Shown here: one piece after another, positions 1-8,079 of the stretch
How the letters are laid out: each line of letters begins with the position of its first letter
Numbering within the stretch: position 1 is the first letter of the stretch
Origin: Terriglobia bacterium
GTDB taxonomy: Bacteria > Acidobacteriota > Terriglobia > Terriglobales > Acidobacteriaceae
Direction: 5' to 3'
DNA: 63,599 nt
Assembly: GCA_020073565.1 (NCBI GenBank)
Contig: JAIQEY010000037.1
Location: 1 to 63,599, forward strand
Translations under genes and position numbers: made by a program
Notes under the pieces: generated by a model
Seen by the model: the letters and a program-made list of their open reading frames with translations, nothing else
Databases searched by the model: none
Told to the model about the DNA's origin: nothing

Positions 1-632
1 CGCTATTATGGCACGCACGATCTGCACTTCATCACCGGCGGTTGTTACCGGCGTCAACCAGAATTCGGTTCGGCGTGGCGGCGCGACCTCTTTTTTGAAA
101 TCCTGGAAGAGGCGCGCCGCAAGTACCGCTTGGTCGTCCGCGGATATGTGGTCATGCCCGAGCACTTTCCTCTGCTGATCACGGAGCCTGAGGCGCGACC
201 CGTCAGCGGGGACTTTCTTCGGGGTCGTCGAACCACGTCGTGAGTTTTGTGTCGTTCCTCCGGGACTTGGACTTAGTCTTGTGCTTACCCAGGGCTTACG
301 CCCTGGGCTAAGTTATTTCGCCGCTCCGCAGCTGGTGTCGGTGTGATTGCAACGTGTGGAGCGCGCGCAAGCAGATTGAGAAGCTGCGCTGCATGCGCCG
401 CAACCCGGGCCGCCGGCAAGCCCGGTCTTGGCTTGCTGAGGTGGAATCCGGTGAAGCGGGGATTGGTGGCGCGACCCGAGCAGTGGCAGTGGAGCAGTTT
501 CCAGGCCTGTTTCTATGGGGAGAGGGACCGGTGCGCGGGAAGTCCCGGGAGTGGGGGCTGGAAATCAGGCGTCGTCTGGTCGAGAGTTTTGCCGAAGTTG
601 AGAACCCACTCATTCGCAAAGTGCGCGAATGA
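1..632 (+). pseudogene. REP-associated tyrosine transposase (RAYT, Y1_Tnp-like) remnant
   Basis: The first 243 bases, open from the window edge, read as the N-terminal half of a RAYT-type Y1 transposase, including the characteristic run MPEHFPLLITEPE; the family normally has HFHLL, so the second His of the HxH metal motif is Pro here. The frame stops at 241-243. The C-terminal half follows in pieces: WSARKQIEKLRCMRRNP in one frame (about 357-410), then NPVKRGLVARPEQWQWSSF in another (about 453-509), then a GEGPVR-like tail in the first frame. About 43 extra bases split the conserved NPVKRGL block, and a palindromic repeat (about 250-335) replaces the middle. RAYTs mobilise REP palindromes in trans; this copy is certainly dead. 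The 5' end lies outside the window. Confidence 0.75.
250..335. repeat. Palindromic repeat, family 1 (copy A)
   Basis: A CCTCCGGGACT module is followed by the strong inverted repeat CAGGGCTTACGCCCTG and a trailing GCCGCTCCG module. The same three-part layout occurs at about 4837-4938 and 41738-41832. This copy lies inside the broken RAYT gene. Confidence 0.7.
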
Positions 633-671
633 GTGGGGCACCCGCTTGTCTGGGCATCCGGCAGTCGAAGA

Positions 672-737
672 AGGTAGGGGTCCTTCGACTCCGCAGGAAC
701 TTCACTTCGTGAAGTTTCTGCTCCGCTCAGGATGACA
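672..737. repeat. Palindromic repeat, family 4 (GTCATCCTGAGCGGAG type)
   Basis: The stretch contains a CCTTCGACTCCGC module, a small hairpin (GAACTTCAC/GTGAAGTTTC) and the terminal CGCTCAGGATGACA. Related sequences occur at 6766-6954 and 7964-8036. It lies just beyond the 3' end of the minus-strand epimerase gene, so it may be transcribed as the tail of that mRNA. Confidence 0.6.
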
Positions 738-745
738 GACGCTGG

Positions 746-1801
746 TTAGGCCTTCCGGAATGAATCTGCGAACGCATCTTTGATCGTGTGCTGGATCACT
801 TGTTCGTAGCTGTCGCCCAGGAATTTCTTCAGGCGGTCGGTGTTCATGATGTACTGGCCGGTCATGTAGGGGATAGCGTCCGGAGGAATGGCAGAAATCT
901 TCCAGTTCCACCCGCATCGCAGCACTTGGCGCATGGTCCATTTTCCGGGCACTCGCACCAGCTTGGCCTTCGCCATTTGGATGCATTGCCCGAAGGTCAG
1001 CGGGTCGCCGCGGCCGGCAACATTCAGGATGGTGAGCCGCTGCGCTTCCGGTTCACGCCGGAGGATGGTCGCGATCAGGCGGGCCATATCATCGACGTGG
1101 ACGAACTGGATTTTATTGTCCAGATACTTCTGGCCATAGGGCAGCAAGGCGGGAAGGCGCTTACCCTCCTGCCGCATCCGCGCCGCGCGTGCGCTTTTGC
1201 CGTTGGGCGTTCCGCGGAACGCTCCCAGCAAGTAGTTTTCCACGCTTGCGCCCGCGAATATATGTGGGCGGAGGATGAACACACCGCAGCCGCGCAGGGA
1301 AGGCGCGCGCTGCTGCACTACCAGATCGCTCTCCTTCTTGTGAATCGCATAGGGGAGCGTGTGGGCCTCCAGGGGCGCGTCCTCAGTGACGGCGTTCGGC
1401 ATGTCAGGTCCGTACGCCGAGACGCTGCTAGGAAAAATGAATTGCTGAATAGGAGTCGCGCTGTTCCGGTTGGCTTCGGTGATCGCTTCCATCACCCGGG
1501 CAGTGCCGGCGACATTGATCTGCCACATGCGCGCGACGTCGAGCACGCCTGAGCGCTGGGGATCGATGACGAACGCGAGGTGTACCACTGAGGCTGGTTG
1601 CAACTCTCGCAACAGCAGGAGCAACTCGCGGGTGGACTCTTCTCTGCCCAGATCGAGCGGCACGAATCGGTCCACATGAGTGCCTGTGGGGGGGAACACG
1701 TCGATGCCGACGACCGTGGCGTGCGGGAGGTGAGGCACCAACCGCTGGCCAAGATTGCCCGAAACTCCAGTAACAAGGATGGTTGGCTTGGCCGTATCCA
1801 T
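746..1801 (-). CDS. NAD(P)-dependent epimerase/dehydratase, extended SDR family
   Basis: This 351-residue protein has the extended short-chain dehydrogenase layout. The N-terminal Rossmann motif is TGVSGNLG (about residues 11-18), and the catalytic Tyr/Lys pair is in YAIHK at mid-protein. Such enzymes modify nucleotide sugars or other small hydroxylated substrates; the sequence does not tell which. The first codon is ATG directly before MDTAKPTILVTG, the normal distance from the nucleotide-binding loop. It diverges from the CDF transporter gene across about 170 bases. No operon partner is visible on its strand. Family confidence is high; substrate unknown. Confidence 0.85.
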   Translation of the reverse strand: MDTAKPTILVTGVSGNLGQRLVPHLPHATVVGIDVFPPTGTHVDRFVPLDLGREESTRELLLLLRELQPASVVHLAFVIDPQRSGVLDVARMWQINVAGTARVMEAITEANRNSATPIQQFIFPSSVSAYGPDMPNAVTEDAPLEAHTLPYAIHKKESDLVVQQRAPSLRGCGVFILRPHIFAGASVENYLLGAFRGTPNGKSARAARMRQEGKRLPALLPYGQKYLDNKIQFVHVDDMARLIATILRREPEAQRLTILNVAGRGDPLTFGQCIQMAKAKLVRVPGKWTMRQVLRCGWNWKISAIPPDAIPYMTGQYIMNTDRLKKFLGDSYEQVIQHTIKDAFADSFRKA

Positions 1802-1970
1802 TTAGTCGGGGTCGACATCTCCCTGGTCCGCGGGCCTGCTTGCGCGAGGCGGCAGCATGGCAGGCATGAACATAGTCCTCCGGGGGATCAGCTGAACAGT
1901 CATCGTAGCATGCAACACGGCGGGCGGGGCAGTGAGGGAGGGGTGGCGGCACGGCGAATCGAAAGAGATA

Positions 1971-3410
1971 ATGACTGTTATGCCTGAAATGCAGGGGGCA
2001 TTCGGCTCCGAGTCGATGCGCCGGGAAAAACGCGCCGTGGCCGGGAACTCCGTGCTGGCGGCACTCGCCATCACCGGCCTGAAGATAGTGGTCGGCGTGA
2101 CGACTGGATCGTTGGGTATTCTCTCGGAAGCGGCGCATTCCGGCCTCGATTTGATCGCGGCCCTGGTGACATTTTTTTCGGTGCAGGTTTCTGACAAGCC
2201 GGCCGATGCCGATCATCAGTACGGCCACGGCAAGGTCGAGAACTTTTCCGCCTTCATCGAGACCGGCCTGTTGCTGTTGACCTGTGTGTGGATCATCTCT
2301 GAGGCGCTCAAACGGTTGTTCTTTCACCGCGTTGAGATCGAACCGAGCGTGGCCGCATTCTTGGTCATGTTTCTCTCCATTGCGATCGATACGTGGAGGT
2401 CGCGTGCCCTGGGGCGGATTGCCACGAAATACGATAGCCAGGCGCTGGAAGCGGATGCTCTGCATTTCTCGACGGATGTGTGGTCGAGCAGCGTCGTCAT
2501 CTTAGGACTGGCGCTGGTTGAGATCGGACGCTTCTACCGAATCGAGTGGCTGCGGCAGGCGGACCCGATTGCCGCGTTGTTTGTCGCGGGCGTCGTCGTG
2601 TATGTGAGCTGGCGGCTGGCGCGGAAAACGATTGACGCTTTACTCGATGCGGCGCCGGCGGGTGTGCGCAATCAGATCCTGGGAAAAATTGGCGAGATCG
2701 AAGGCGTGCTGGAGGTGGAGCGGGTCCGAATTCGCAGAGCAGGGAACCGCTATTTTGCCGACGTCTCGGTGGGGCTGGCGCGCAACTTTACCTTCCAGCG
2801 GTCCGAGCAGGTGACGGCTGCAGTGACGGCGCGTGTGCATCAGGTTTTGCCCGATGCTGACGTGATGGTCTCCTCGGTTCCGCGGGCGCGGCGCTCGGAG
2901 AATATCTTTGACCGCATCCGCGGCGTTGCTACCCGCAACAACTTTAACGTGCACGACGTCAGTGTGCAGGATCTGGACGGGCAGCTCCACGTCGAGCAGC
3001 ACCTTGAACTCGACGAGCAGCTGACCATGAAACAGGCGCACGACGAAGTTACCCGCCTCGAGACTGAAATCCGCGGCGAGGTGCCGGAGATCTCCACTAT
3101 TCTGACTCATATTGAAAGCGAACCGGCAACCATTGAAACGGGAGAACAGATTGTGCGCGAGCCGGAACTGGAGCGGCGTCTCAAAAAGATCGTGCAGGAG
3201 TTTCCCGACGTGCTCGATGTGCATGAATTTCAGTTCAAGAAGTTTCGAGATCGGCTCTATGTTTCGTGTCACTGCACTCTGCCGGACGACATGCAGTTGT
3301 CACGAGTTCACGACGTCCAGACGGCTCTGGAGATTCGCTTCAAACACGACGCACCCGAGCTATTCCGCGTACTGATTCATCCCGAGCCTATGACGGACAA
3401 CCGACGTTAG
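1971..3410 (+). CDS. Cation diffusion facilitator (CDF) transporter with extended C-terminus
   Basis: This inner-membrane proton-coupled exporter of divalent metals has 479 residues from the chosen ATG. The N-terminal half is the CDF membrane domain with two metal-site motifs, HSGLD (second helix) and HFSTD (fifth helix); the HxxxD form at the first site is typical of the zinc/iron/manganese branches. Most CDF proteins end after one cytoplasmic dimerisation domain (about 300 residues). Here about 270 residues follow the last helix and look like three successive domains of 80-90 residues, each with a V-x-D-V-x-V-x-x-x pattern. ATG 1971 follows GAAAGAGATA; an upstream in-frame GTG at 1932 is less likely. 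OsmC follows 21 bases downstream. Confidence 0.88.
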   Translation: MTVMPEMQGAFGSESMRREKRAVAGNSVLAALAITGLKIVVGVTTGSLGILSEAAHSGLDLIAALVTFFSVQVSDKPADADHQYGHGKVENFSAFIETGLLLLTCVWIISEALKRLFFHRVEIEPSVAAFLVMFLSIAIDTWRSRALGRIATKYDSQALEADALHFSTDVWSSSVVILGLALVEIGRFYRIEWLRQADPIAALFVAGVVVYVSWRLARKTIDALLDAAPAGVRNQILGKIGEIEGVLEVERVRIRRAGNRYFADVSVGLARNFTFQRSEQVTAAVTARVHQVLPDADVMVSSVPRARRSENIFDRIRGVATRNNFNVHDVSVQDLDGQLHVEQHLELDEQLTMKQAHDEVTRLETEIRGEVPEISTILTHIESEPATIETGEQIVREPELERRLKKIVQEFPDVLDVHEFQFKKFRDRLYVSCHCTLPDDMQLSRVHDVQTALEIRFKHDAPELFRVLIHPEPMTDNRR

Positions 3411-3431
3411 CAGCTAAACAGGGAAGACACC

Positions 3432-3833
3432 ATGATGGAAGCTTCCGTGAACTGGACGGACAACGAACGATACGTAGGGGCGGCAACGTCGCGGCACTCC
3501 GTCGTGATGGATACAGCGGCCGAGAAGACCGCCAACACTCCGATGGAACTTGTGCTTATTGGGCTGTGCGGATGCACGGCGTCCGACGTGGTGGGAATTC
3601 TCCGCAAGAAGCGCGAGGCGTTCACCGGGCTCGAAGTGCGAGCAAAGGCGGAAAGGGCGGACGGATACCCTGCCGTTTACACCTCGATTCACTTGACCTA
3701 CATCATTCGCGGACAGGTGTCGCAGAAAGCCATGGAAGACGCGGTGCGCTTGTCGAAAGAGAAGTACTGCTCAGTTTCCGCGATGCTTGAGAAGACCGCC
3801 AAGATCACCTATACCATCGAGCACGTTTCGTGA
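3432..3833 (+). CDS. OsmC family peroxidase-like protein
   Basis: A 133-residue cytoplasmic protein of the OsmC/Ohr family, which reduces organic hydroperoxides with a pair of thiols. The two conserved cysteines are present: Cys46 in GLCGC and Cys113 in KYCSV. An extra Cys48 lies next to the first. Full length for the family. The gene begins 21 bases after the CDF gene and its stop overlaps the start of the DMT exporter by four bases (GTGA), so the three are probably one transcript. OsmC versus YhfA-type subfamily cannot be settled by eye. Confidence 0.88.
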   Translation: MMEASVNWTDNERYVGAATSRHSVVMDTAAEKTANTPMELVLIGLCGCTASDVVGILRKKREAFTGLEVRAKAERADGYPAVYTSIHLTYIIRGQVSQKAMEDAVRLSKEKYCSVSAMLEKTAKITYTIEHVS

Positions 3834-4786
3834 AGGCGGCTCCACATCCGCTGCGGGGGTACTTCTACATCGGGTGCGCGGCCCTGTTCTGGGGAATCGC
3901 CGCCACCTTGGGACGCGCAGCCTTCACCGGCCGTTTGCTGCCCGGTGGTGCGCTGCGCGCCATCGATCCGCTGATCTTGTCGCAGAGTCGCGCCACCCTG
4001 TCCCTGGCCGTGCTGCTGCCGGTGCTTCTGATGCGGAGAGGCGCGGCGGCGTTAGGTGTGCCGGGCCGCGACCTGCTGCGGTTCTTTCTGCTTGGAATTC
4101 TGGGCGTGGCCGCATCAAATTACCTCTACTACCTGGCGATCCAACGGACGAACGTCGCAACGGCCATCATTCTTCAGTACACGGCGCCGGTGTGGGTGCT
4201 CCTCTACACGGTTGCACGAGGCGCGCAGAAACCTTCGCTGCGGCGCAGTTCGGCAGTGGGCTTGGCAGTGGTGGGATGCGCCCTTGCAGTAGGAGTCGTC
4301 GGCTCTGGCGGCTTACGCATGGACGCGGTCGGAGTGGCCGCCGCGCTGCTGGCCGCATTTTCGTTTGCGTTCTATAACGTCGGCGGACACAGTGTGCTTG
4401 CTCGCTACGATCGATGGAAGGTCTTGCTGTGGGTGCTGGTGGCGACATCTACCTTCTGGATCTTTGTGAATCCACCCTGGAAGATCATTGCCGCCCACTA
4501 TGGCCGGGAGCAGTGGGCATTCATGCTGGTTTTTTCCCTTGTTTCGGTGCTCGGCCCATTCTCCTGCTACTTCGGGGGACTGCAGCACCTGGAACCTACG
4601 CGCGCCATCGTCGCCAGTTGTCTTGAGCCCGTGTTCAGCATCATGATTGCCGCAATGGCGCTGGGAGAGTTACTACGCCCATTTCAGACATTGGGAATTG
4701 TGCTGGTGCTGGTTGCCATTGTGCTCATCCAGTTGCCGGAACGGGCCGCGCGCGGCGAGGAATTGGTGGTGGAGCCGATGGAGTGA
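3830..4786 (+). CDS. EamA/DMT-family transporter
   Basis: A 318-residue inner-membrane protein with ten likely helices arranged as two EamA repeats of about 140 residues. The first begins with YFYIGCAALFWGIAATLGR, and the second carries the family-typical LEPTRAIVASCLEPVFS segment. Members export amino acids, nucleotides or other small metabolites; the substrate is not inferable. The GTG start at 3830 overlaps the osmC stop codon (GTGA), which indicates translational coupling. A family 1 palindromic repeat lies downstream and could end or stabilise the transcript. Confidence 0.88.
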   Translation: MKAAPHPLRGYFYIGCAALFWGIAATLGRAAFTGRLLPGGALRAIDPLILSQSRATLSLAVLLPVLLMRRGAAALGVPGRDLLRFFLLGILGVAASNYLYYLAIQRTNVATAIILQYTAPVWVLLYTVARGAQKPSLRRSSAVGLAVVGCALAVGVVGSGGLRMDAVGVAAALLAAFSFAFYNVGGHSVLARYDRWKVLLWVLVATSTFWIFVNPPWKIIAAHYGREQWAFMLVFSLVSVLGPFSCYFGGLQHLEPTRAIVASCLEPVFSIMIAAMALGELLRPFQTLGIVLVLVAIVLIQLPERAARGEELVVEPME

Positions 4787-4836
4787 GGAATGATCTATCC
4801 GGCTGCGAAAATAACACAGCGCCGCGAAAGCCTCAG

Positions 4837-4938
4837 TCGTCCCTCCGGGACTTGATGATATTTCCCTCAACTCTTCCCGGCGCTAAAGCGCCGGGCTATT
4901 CTCAGACGCCCCTCCGGGGCTAGGATCTGGCGCTTGTA
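4837..4938. repeat. Palindromic repeat, family 1 (copy B)
   Basis: It contains CCCTCCGGGACT, then the inverted repeat CCCGGCGCTAAAGCGCCGGG, then GCCCCTCCGGGGC. This is the same order of parts as at 250-335 and 41738-41832. It lies between the convergent DMT and MFS genes, where it may serve as a bidirectional terminator or mRNA-end stabiliser. Confidence 0.75.
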
Positions 4939-4972
4939 GCTCGGGCACTATCTTCCCTCTTCCTTTTTCCGC

Positions 4973-6244
4973 TTATTCTAAGCTCCGCCCTTTCGTCTCC
5001 GGCAACTGCGTTGCCATCAAACACGCCAGAAAGAAACCTGCCCCGCACAGGTAGAAGGCCCAACTCAAGCCTCTTGCCTGGCCGACTCGGCCGATGACAT
5101 ACGGAGCTACGGAGCTTAGGGTTCGCGCGCCGTTGTAAGTGAAGCCCAAAGCCCTTGCCCGCAGCCGGGTCGGAAAGATTTCGCTGGCTATGATTCCGGA
5201 ACCTGAGAACATTCCTGTCCCGAAGAAGGCGACCACCGTACCCAGCACGAGCAGCGTGCCCGGTGAGCGCGCCATCGCGTACAGCGGGACCAGCAGTGCC
5301 GCCATGAACGTATAGAGCATGAACGCCCGCCGGCGGCCCAGGTGATCGGCGACCCATCCGAAGCTGGCGTATCCGGGAAACATTCCGCACAGGTTGAGGA
5401 CAACCAGCAGCGTTGTGGTTCCCATGACACCAAAGCCGCGGCCGCCCTGTTCGACCGGAAGCGACAAGTAGGGTGGAAGCCAGGTAAACAGGCCCCACCA
5501 GCCAAACATCCCGAAGAAATTCAGGAATAGCAGCGCGAGCGTGCTCTTGAGATAGGGTCGGCCAAAAATGCGCAGGAAAGAATCGTGATCGTACTTCTGC
5601 TGTGCCTCGGCGACGCGCTTGGAATCCTGCGCTAGGCGGTGGTGCTCTTGCCACATCTGCGATTCAGGCACGCGATTCTGGATCCAGAGCGTGATCAGCG
5701 CGGGCAGGATTCCCACGAAAAACACGTACCGCCAGTTGGCGTAGCGCAGGACAATTCCGGACACGAGCGCCGCCAGCGCGAAGCCGATCGCCCACGAGCT
5801 TTGGACCATCGAGATGGCCTTGGCACGAAATTCGTCAGGCCAGGTTTCTGCGACCAGGGTTGCGCCTGTGTTCCATTCGCCGCCCATCCCTAGTCCGAGA
5901 ATGAAGCGAAACACGGCCAGCATCAGCACCGTGGTCGAGAGCCCGGAAGCAAACGAGCAGATGGAATACGTCAGGATGCTCAGCATCAGGGCGCGTTTGC
6001 GTCCGACGCGATCCGCCAGAAAGCCGAAGAGCACCCCGCCCATCCCCGACGCCAGCAGAGTCAGCGTGTAGAGCAGCCCCGAAGTTGCCTTCGACATGCC
6101 CAGATCGCGCATGACGTGGGTCAGCACGAGCGCGTACAGCATCGCGTCGAAGGCGTCGAGCATCCAGCCCAGAGCGGCCGCCAGCAGCGTGCGGCGTTGC
6201 TCGGTGGTGGCTTGTTGCAGGAGTTGGATCGGGCCGATCGGCAT
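4973..6244 (-). CDS. MFS transporter (sugar/organic-acid:H+ symporter type)
   Basis: A 423-residue, twelve-helix inner-membrane carrier. The MFS loop 2-3 motif appears as GFLADRVGRKRA after helix 2, with its second-half counterpart GWVADHLGRRRA. The first helix has LDAFDAMLYAL, a pattern seen in the aromatic-acid and sialate/lactate-type symporter branches. The start was placed at ATG 6244 (MPIGPIQLLQQ) because the longer in-frame extension reads as non-coding and overlaps the neighbouring gene. It is convergent with the DMT exporter. The substrate is unknown. Confidence 0.88.
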   Translation of the reverse strand: MPIGPIQLLQQATTEQRRTLLAAALGWMLDAFDAMLYALVLTHVMRDLGMSKATSGLLYTLTLLASGMGGVLFGFLADRVGRKRALMLSILTYSICSFASGLSTTVLMLAVFRFILGLGMGGEWNTGATLVAETWPDEFRAKAISMVQSSWAIGFALAALVSGIVLRYANWRYVFFVGILPALITLWIQNRVPESQMWQEHHRLAQDSKRVAEAQQKYDHDSFLRIFGRPYLKSTLALLFLNFFGMFGWWGLFTWLPPYLSLPVEQGGRGFGVMGTTTLLVVLNLCGMFPGYASFGWVADHLGRRRAFMLYTFMAALLVPLYAMARSPGTLLVLGTVVAFFGTGMFSGSGIIASEIFPTRLRARALGFTYNGARTLSSVAPYVIGRVGQARGLSWAFYLCGAGFFLACLMATQLPETKGRSLE

Positions 6245-6299
6245 GTGGGGAGGGATTGTAGCAGGGGGAGGGGGATTGCTGGACAGAAGACTGAGGATC

Positions 6300-6698
6300 T
6301 TATGTGCCGTGCTCGGGTTCAGGTGCGGGAGGCGCGGTAACGTTGTTTTCCCGTTCTCGCTCGGGTACTCGTGGGTGCATCCTAAACGCCGCTTCAACTG
6401 CACGAATCGACGGCCACAGCAGCAGAATGTGGAAAAGTGGACCGTCGCCGATGATTGCGGCACCCAACAAGTTCACAAGTAGCGCGACAGCGGCGACGCG
6501 ACTGTTGACTTTGCGCAACACGCCCCCCAATACCAGATTGACGAGCGCGTCAAGAAGGATCAAGAGAGAGAAACTGTTAAATCTTCCGGTGAACGCCACC
6601 ACAAACTGGAAAATGCCAAGCGTGAAGTACACCGCGGAAGCATCACTGATAACGTGTAAGGCGTCTTCTCGGCCCCTGATCTTGGAGAACACCGGCAC
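6300..6698 (-). CDS. Small integral membrane protein, unrecognised
   Basis: The 132-residue product has three or four hydrophobic segments (around FTLGIFQFVVAF, LLILLDALVNLVLGG, VAALLVNLLGAAII-like and FHILLLWPSI) and a hydrophilic Pro/Glu-rich tail. I do not recognise the family. It lies about 55 bases upstream of the MFS gene on the same strand, so co-transcription is possible. The hydrophobic pattern argues for a real gene. Confidence 0.55.
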   Translation of the reverse strand: MPVFSKIRGREDALHVISDASAVYFTLGIFQFVVAFTGRFNSFSLLILLDALVNLVLGGVLRKVNSRVAAVALLVNLLGAAIIGDGPLFHILLLWPSIRAVEAAFRMHPRVPERERENNVTAPPAPEPEHGT

Positions 6699-6765
6699 GC
6701 CTCCTTAAACTTGCCGAACACCATAACTCTATGGGCGTACCCATTTACAGTGGTTTGTGTTTCCT

Positions 6766-6954
6766 GTCATGCTGAGCGGAACGGGACAGCCCGCTCGGCG
6801 GGCTGTCTCTCGGAGTCGAAGCAACCCTACTCCCTGATCGGCTTTCTTCTCTTTGCGACGCGGGCGAGATCACAAGCGGCACGGGTGGAGTAGGGGCCCT
6901 TCGACTCCGGTTGCCGTGCCCTTCGGGCACAACAACCTACGCTCAGGGTGACAA
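6766..6954. repeat. Composite palindromic repeat, family 4
   Basis: The left end GTCATGCTGAGCG and right end CGCTCAGGGTGAC are near-inverted copies. Inside are two further hairpins, one around ACAGCCCGCTCGGCGGGCTGT and one around GCCCTTCGGGC, plus paired CGGAGTCGAAG/CTTCGACTCCG modules. It fills most of the gap between the small membrane protein gene and ribF; I see no gene in it. Confidence 0.7.
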
Positions 6955-6984
6955 AACCATGAGAGTCGCGATGAGGGCCGAGAA

Positions 6985-7938
6985 CTAGGGGCGTTCCGTT
7001 ACCTGTTCCAACCTCCGAAGATACCTCTGTGCCTTCCTCACATCGCGCCCGATCTGCTCTTTCAGAGCTTCGATGGACGGAAACTTGATCTCATCTCGCA
7101 GACGATCCAGGAAATGAAGTTCGACTTCCGTTTCCGCCGTAAGTGCGAGCGGGTGAAAGTTCAGCAGGTGCGTTTCGATGGCAAAGGAATCGGCGCCGAA
7201 GGTGGGGCGGTTGCCGATGTTGGTGACCGAGTCGAAGCACTCTTTGTCGAGGCGCGTGCGGGTGATGTACACGCCGTCCCTGGGCACGAGTTCTTCATAG
7301 TGCGCCAGATTGATGGTCGGGACGGTATATTTCGCGCCATATCCCCGGCCGCGCCCGGCGGTTGAGAGCAGGTTGAACGGGCGAGCCAGCAGGTGGCGCG
7401 CCCGGCTGACGCGGCCTTCGGCCAGCAACTTCCGGATGTGGCTGCTTGAAACCGGCTCTCCACGCAAGCGCATTTCGGGATAGTCGTGAACTTCAAAGCC
7501 CATCTCGCGGCCCAACTCGCGAAGGGTGTGAATGTTGCCCGACGCCTTGTGGCCGAAATGGAAGTTGTAGCCTTCGTGAACTTCGCGGGCATGCAGGCGC
7601 TTCTTCAGGATCTCGTGCGCGAACTGGTGGGGCGTCATCAGGGACAGATCGCGGGTGAAGGGGAGCAGCAGGACGGCGTCCACGCCGGTCAGGGCCAGCA
7701 GTCGCAGCTTCTCGGCCGTGGGCGTCAGCAGCTTCAGGGTGTTATCGGGGCGCAGGATTCGGATGGGATGCGGCTCGAAAGTTATCGCGACTGACTTTGC
7801 GCCTTCTGCCTTCGCGCGCTGCACAATCTCGGCCAAGACGTGGCGGTGGGCGCGGTGGACGCCGTCGAAGTTGCCGACGGAGACCAGGGTGGGGCCGAAG
7901 TCCGCTGGTACGTCACCGAGTTTGTGAAAGGTCTGCAT
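6985..7938 (-). CDS. ribF: Bifunctional riboflavin kinase / FMN adenylyltransferase
   Basis: RibF phosphorylates riboflavin to FMN and adenylates FMN to FAD. The 317-residue length is normal. The N-terminal nucleotidyltransferase domain starts with SVGNFDGVHRAH; the usual form ends HxGH, so a Gly is Ala here. The C-terminal flavokinase domain contains GRGRGYGAKYTVPTINL, with the PTxN core intact although spacing before it differs from the textbook motif, and ends with the family-typical NIGNRPTFG and LHFLDRLRDEIKF. Start ATG 7938 gives MQTFHKLGDV. A perfect 30-bp inverted repeat lies just upstream. Confidence 0.93.
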   Translation of the reverse strand: MQTFHKLGDVPADFGPTLVSVGNFDGVHRAHRHVLAEIVQRAKAEGAKSVAITFEPHPIRILRPDNTLKLLTPTAEKLRLLALTGVDAVLLLPFTRDLSLMTPHQFAHEILKKRLHAREVHEGYNFHFGHKASGNIHTLRELGREMGFEVHDYPEMRLRGEPVSSSHIRKLLAEGRVSRARHLLARPFNLLSTAGRGRGYGAKYTVPTINLAHYEELVPRDGVYITRTRLDKECFDSVTNIGNRPTFGADSFAIETHLLNFHPLALTAETEVELHFLDRLRDEIKFPSIEALKEQIGRDVRKAQRYLRRLEQVTERP

Positions 7939-7963
7939 TTCAGTAGTTGATCTCTGCTGACTT

Positions 7964-8036
7964 TGTCATCCCGAGCGGAGCGAGGGATCTGCATCTGGCG
8001 GCGAACTGCAGATCCCTCGCTCCGCTCGGGATGACA
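7964..8036. repeat. Perfect 30-bp inverted repeat (family 4)
   Basis: The arms at 7964-7993 and 8007-8036 are exact reverse complements over 30 bases, separated by 13 bases. The outer sequence TGTCATCCCGAGCGGAG matches the family 4 repeats. It lies between the start of ribF and the end of the MBL-fold gene (both minus strand), so as RNA it forms a very stable hairpin at that junction. Confidence 0.85.
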
Positions 8037-8079
8037 ATCCCTTTAATCCCAACAATGACAAACAACTAGAAACCAGAAA

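Noticed and set aside
1..632. Active IS200/IS605 element
   Set aside because: Frames are broken, the HxH motif is altered and the middle is replaced; only a RAYT-type remnant is supported, without element ends.
1428..2465. 345-codon minus-strand frame across the epimerase start and the CDF gene
   Set aside because: It overlaps two well-supported genes and its translation has no family features.
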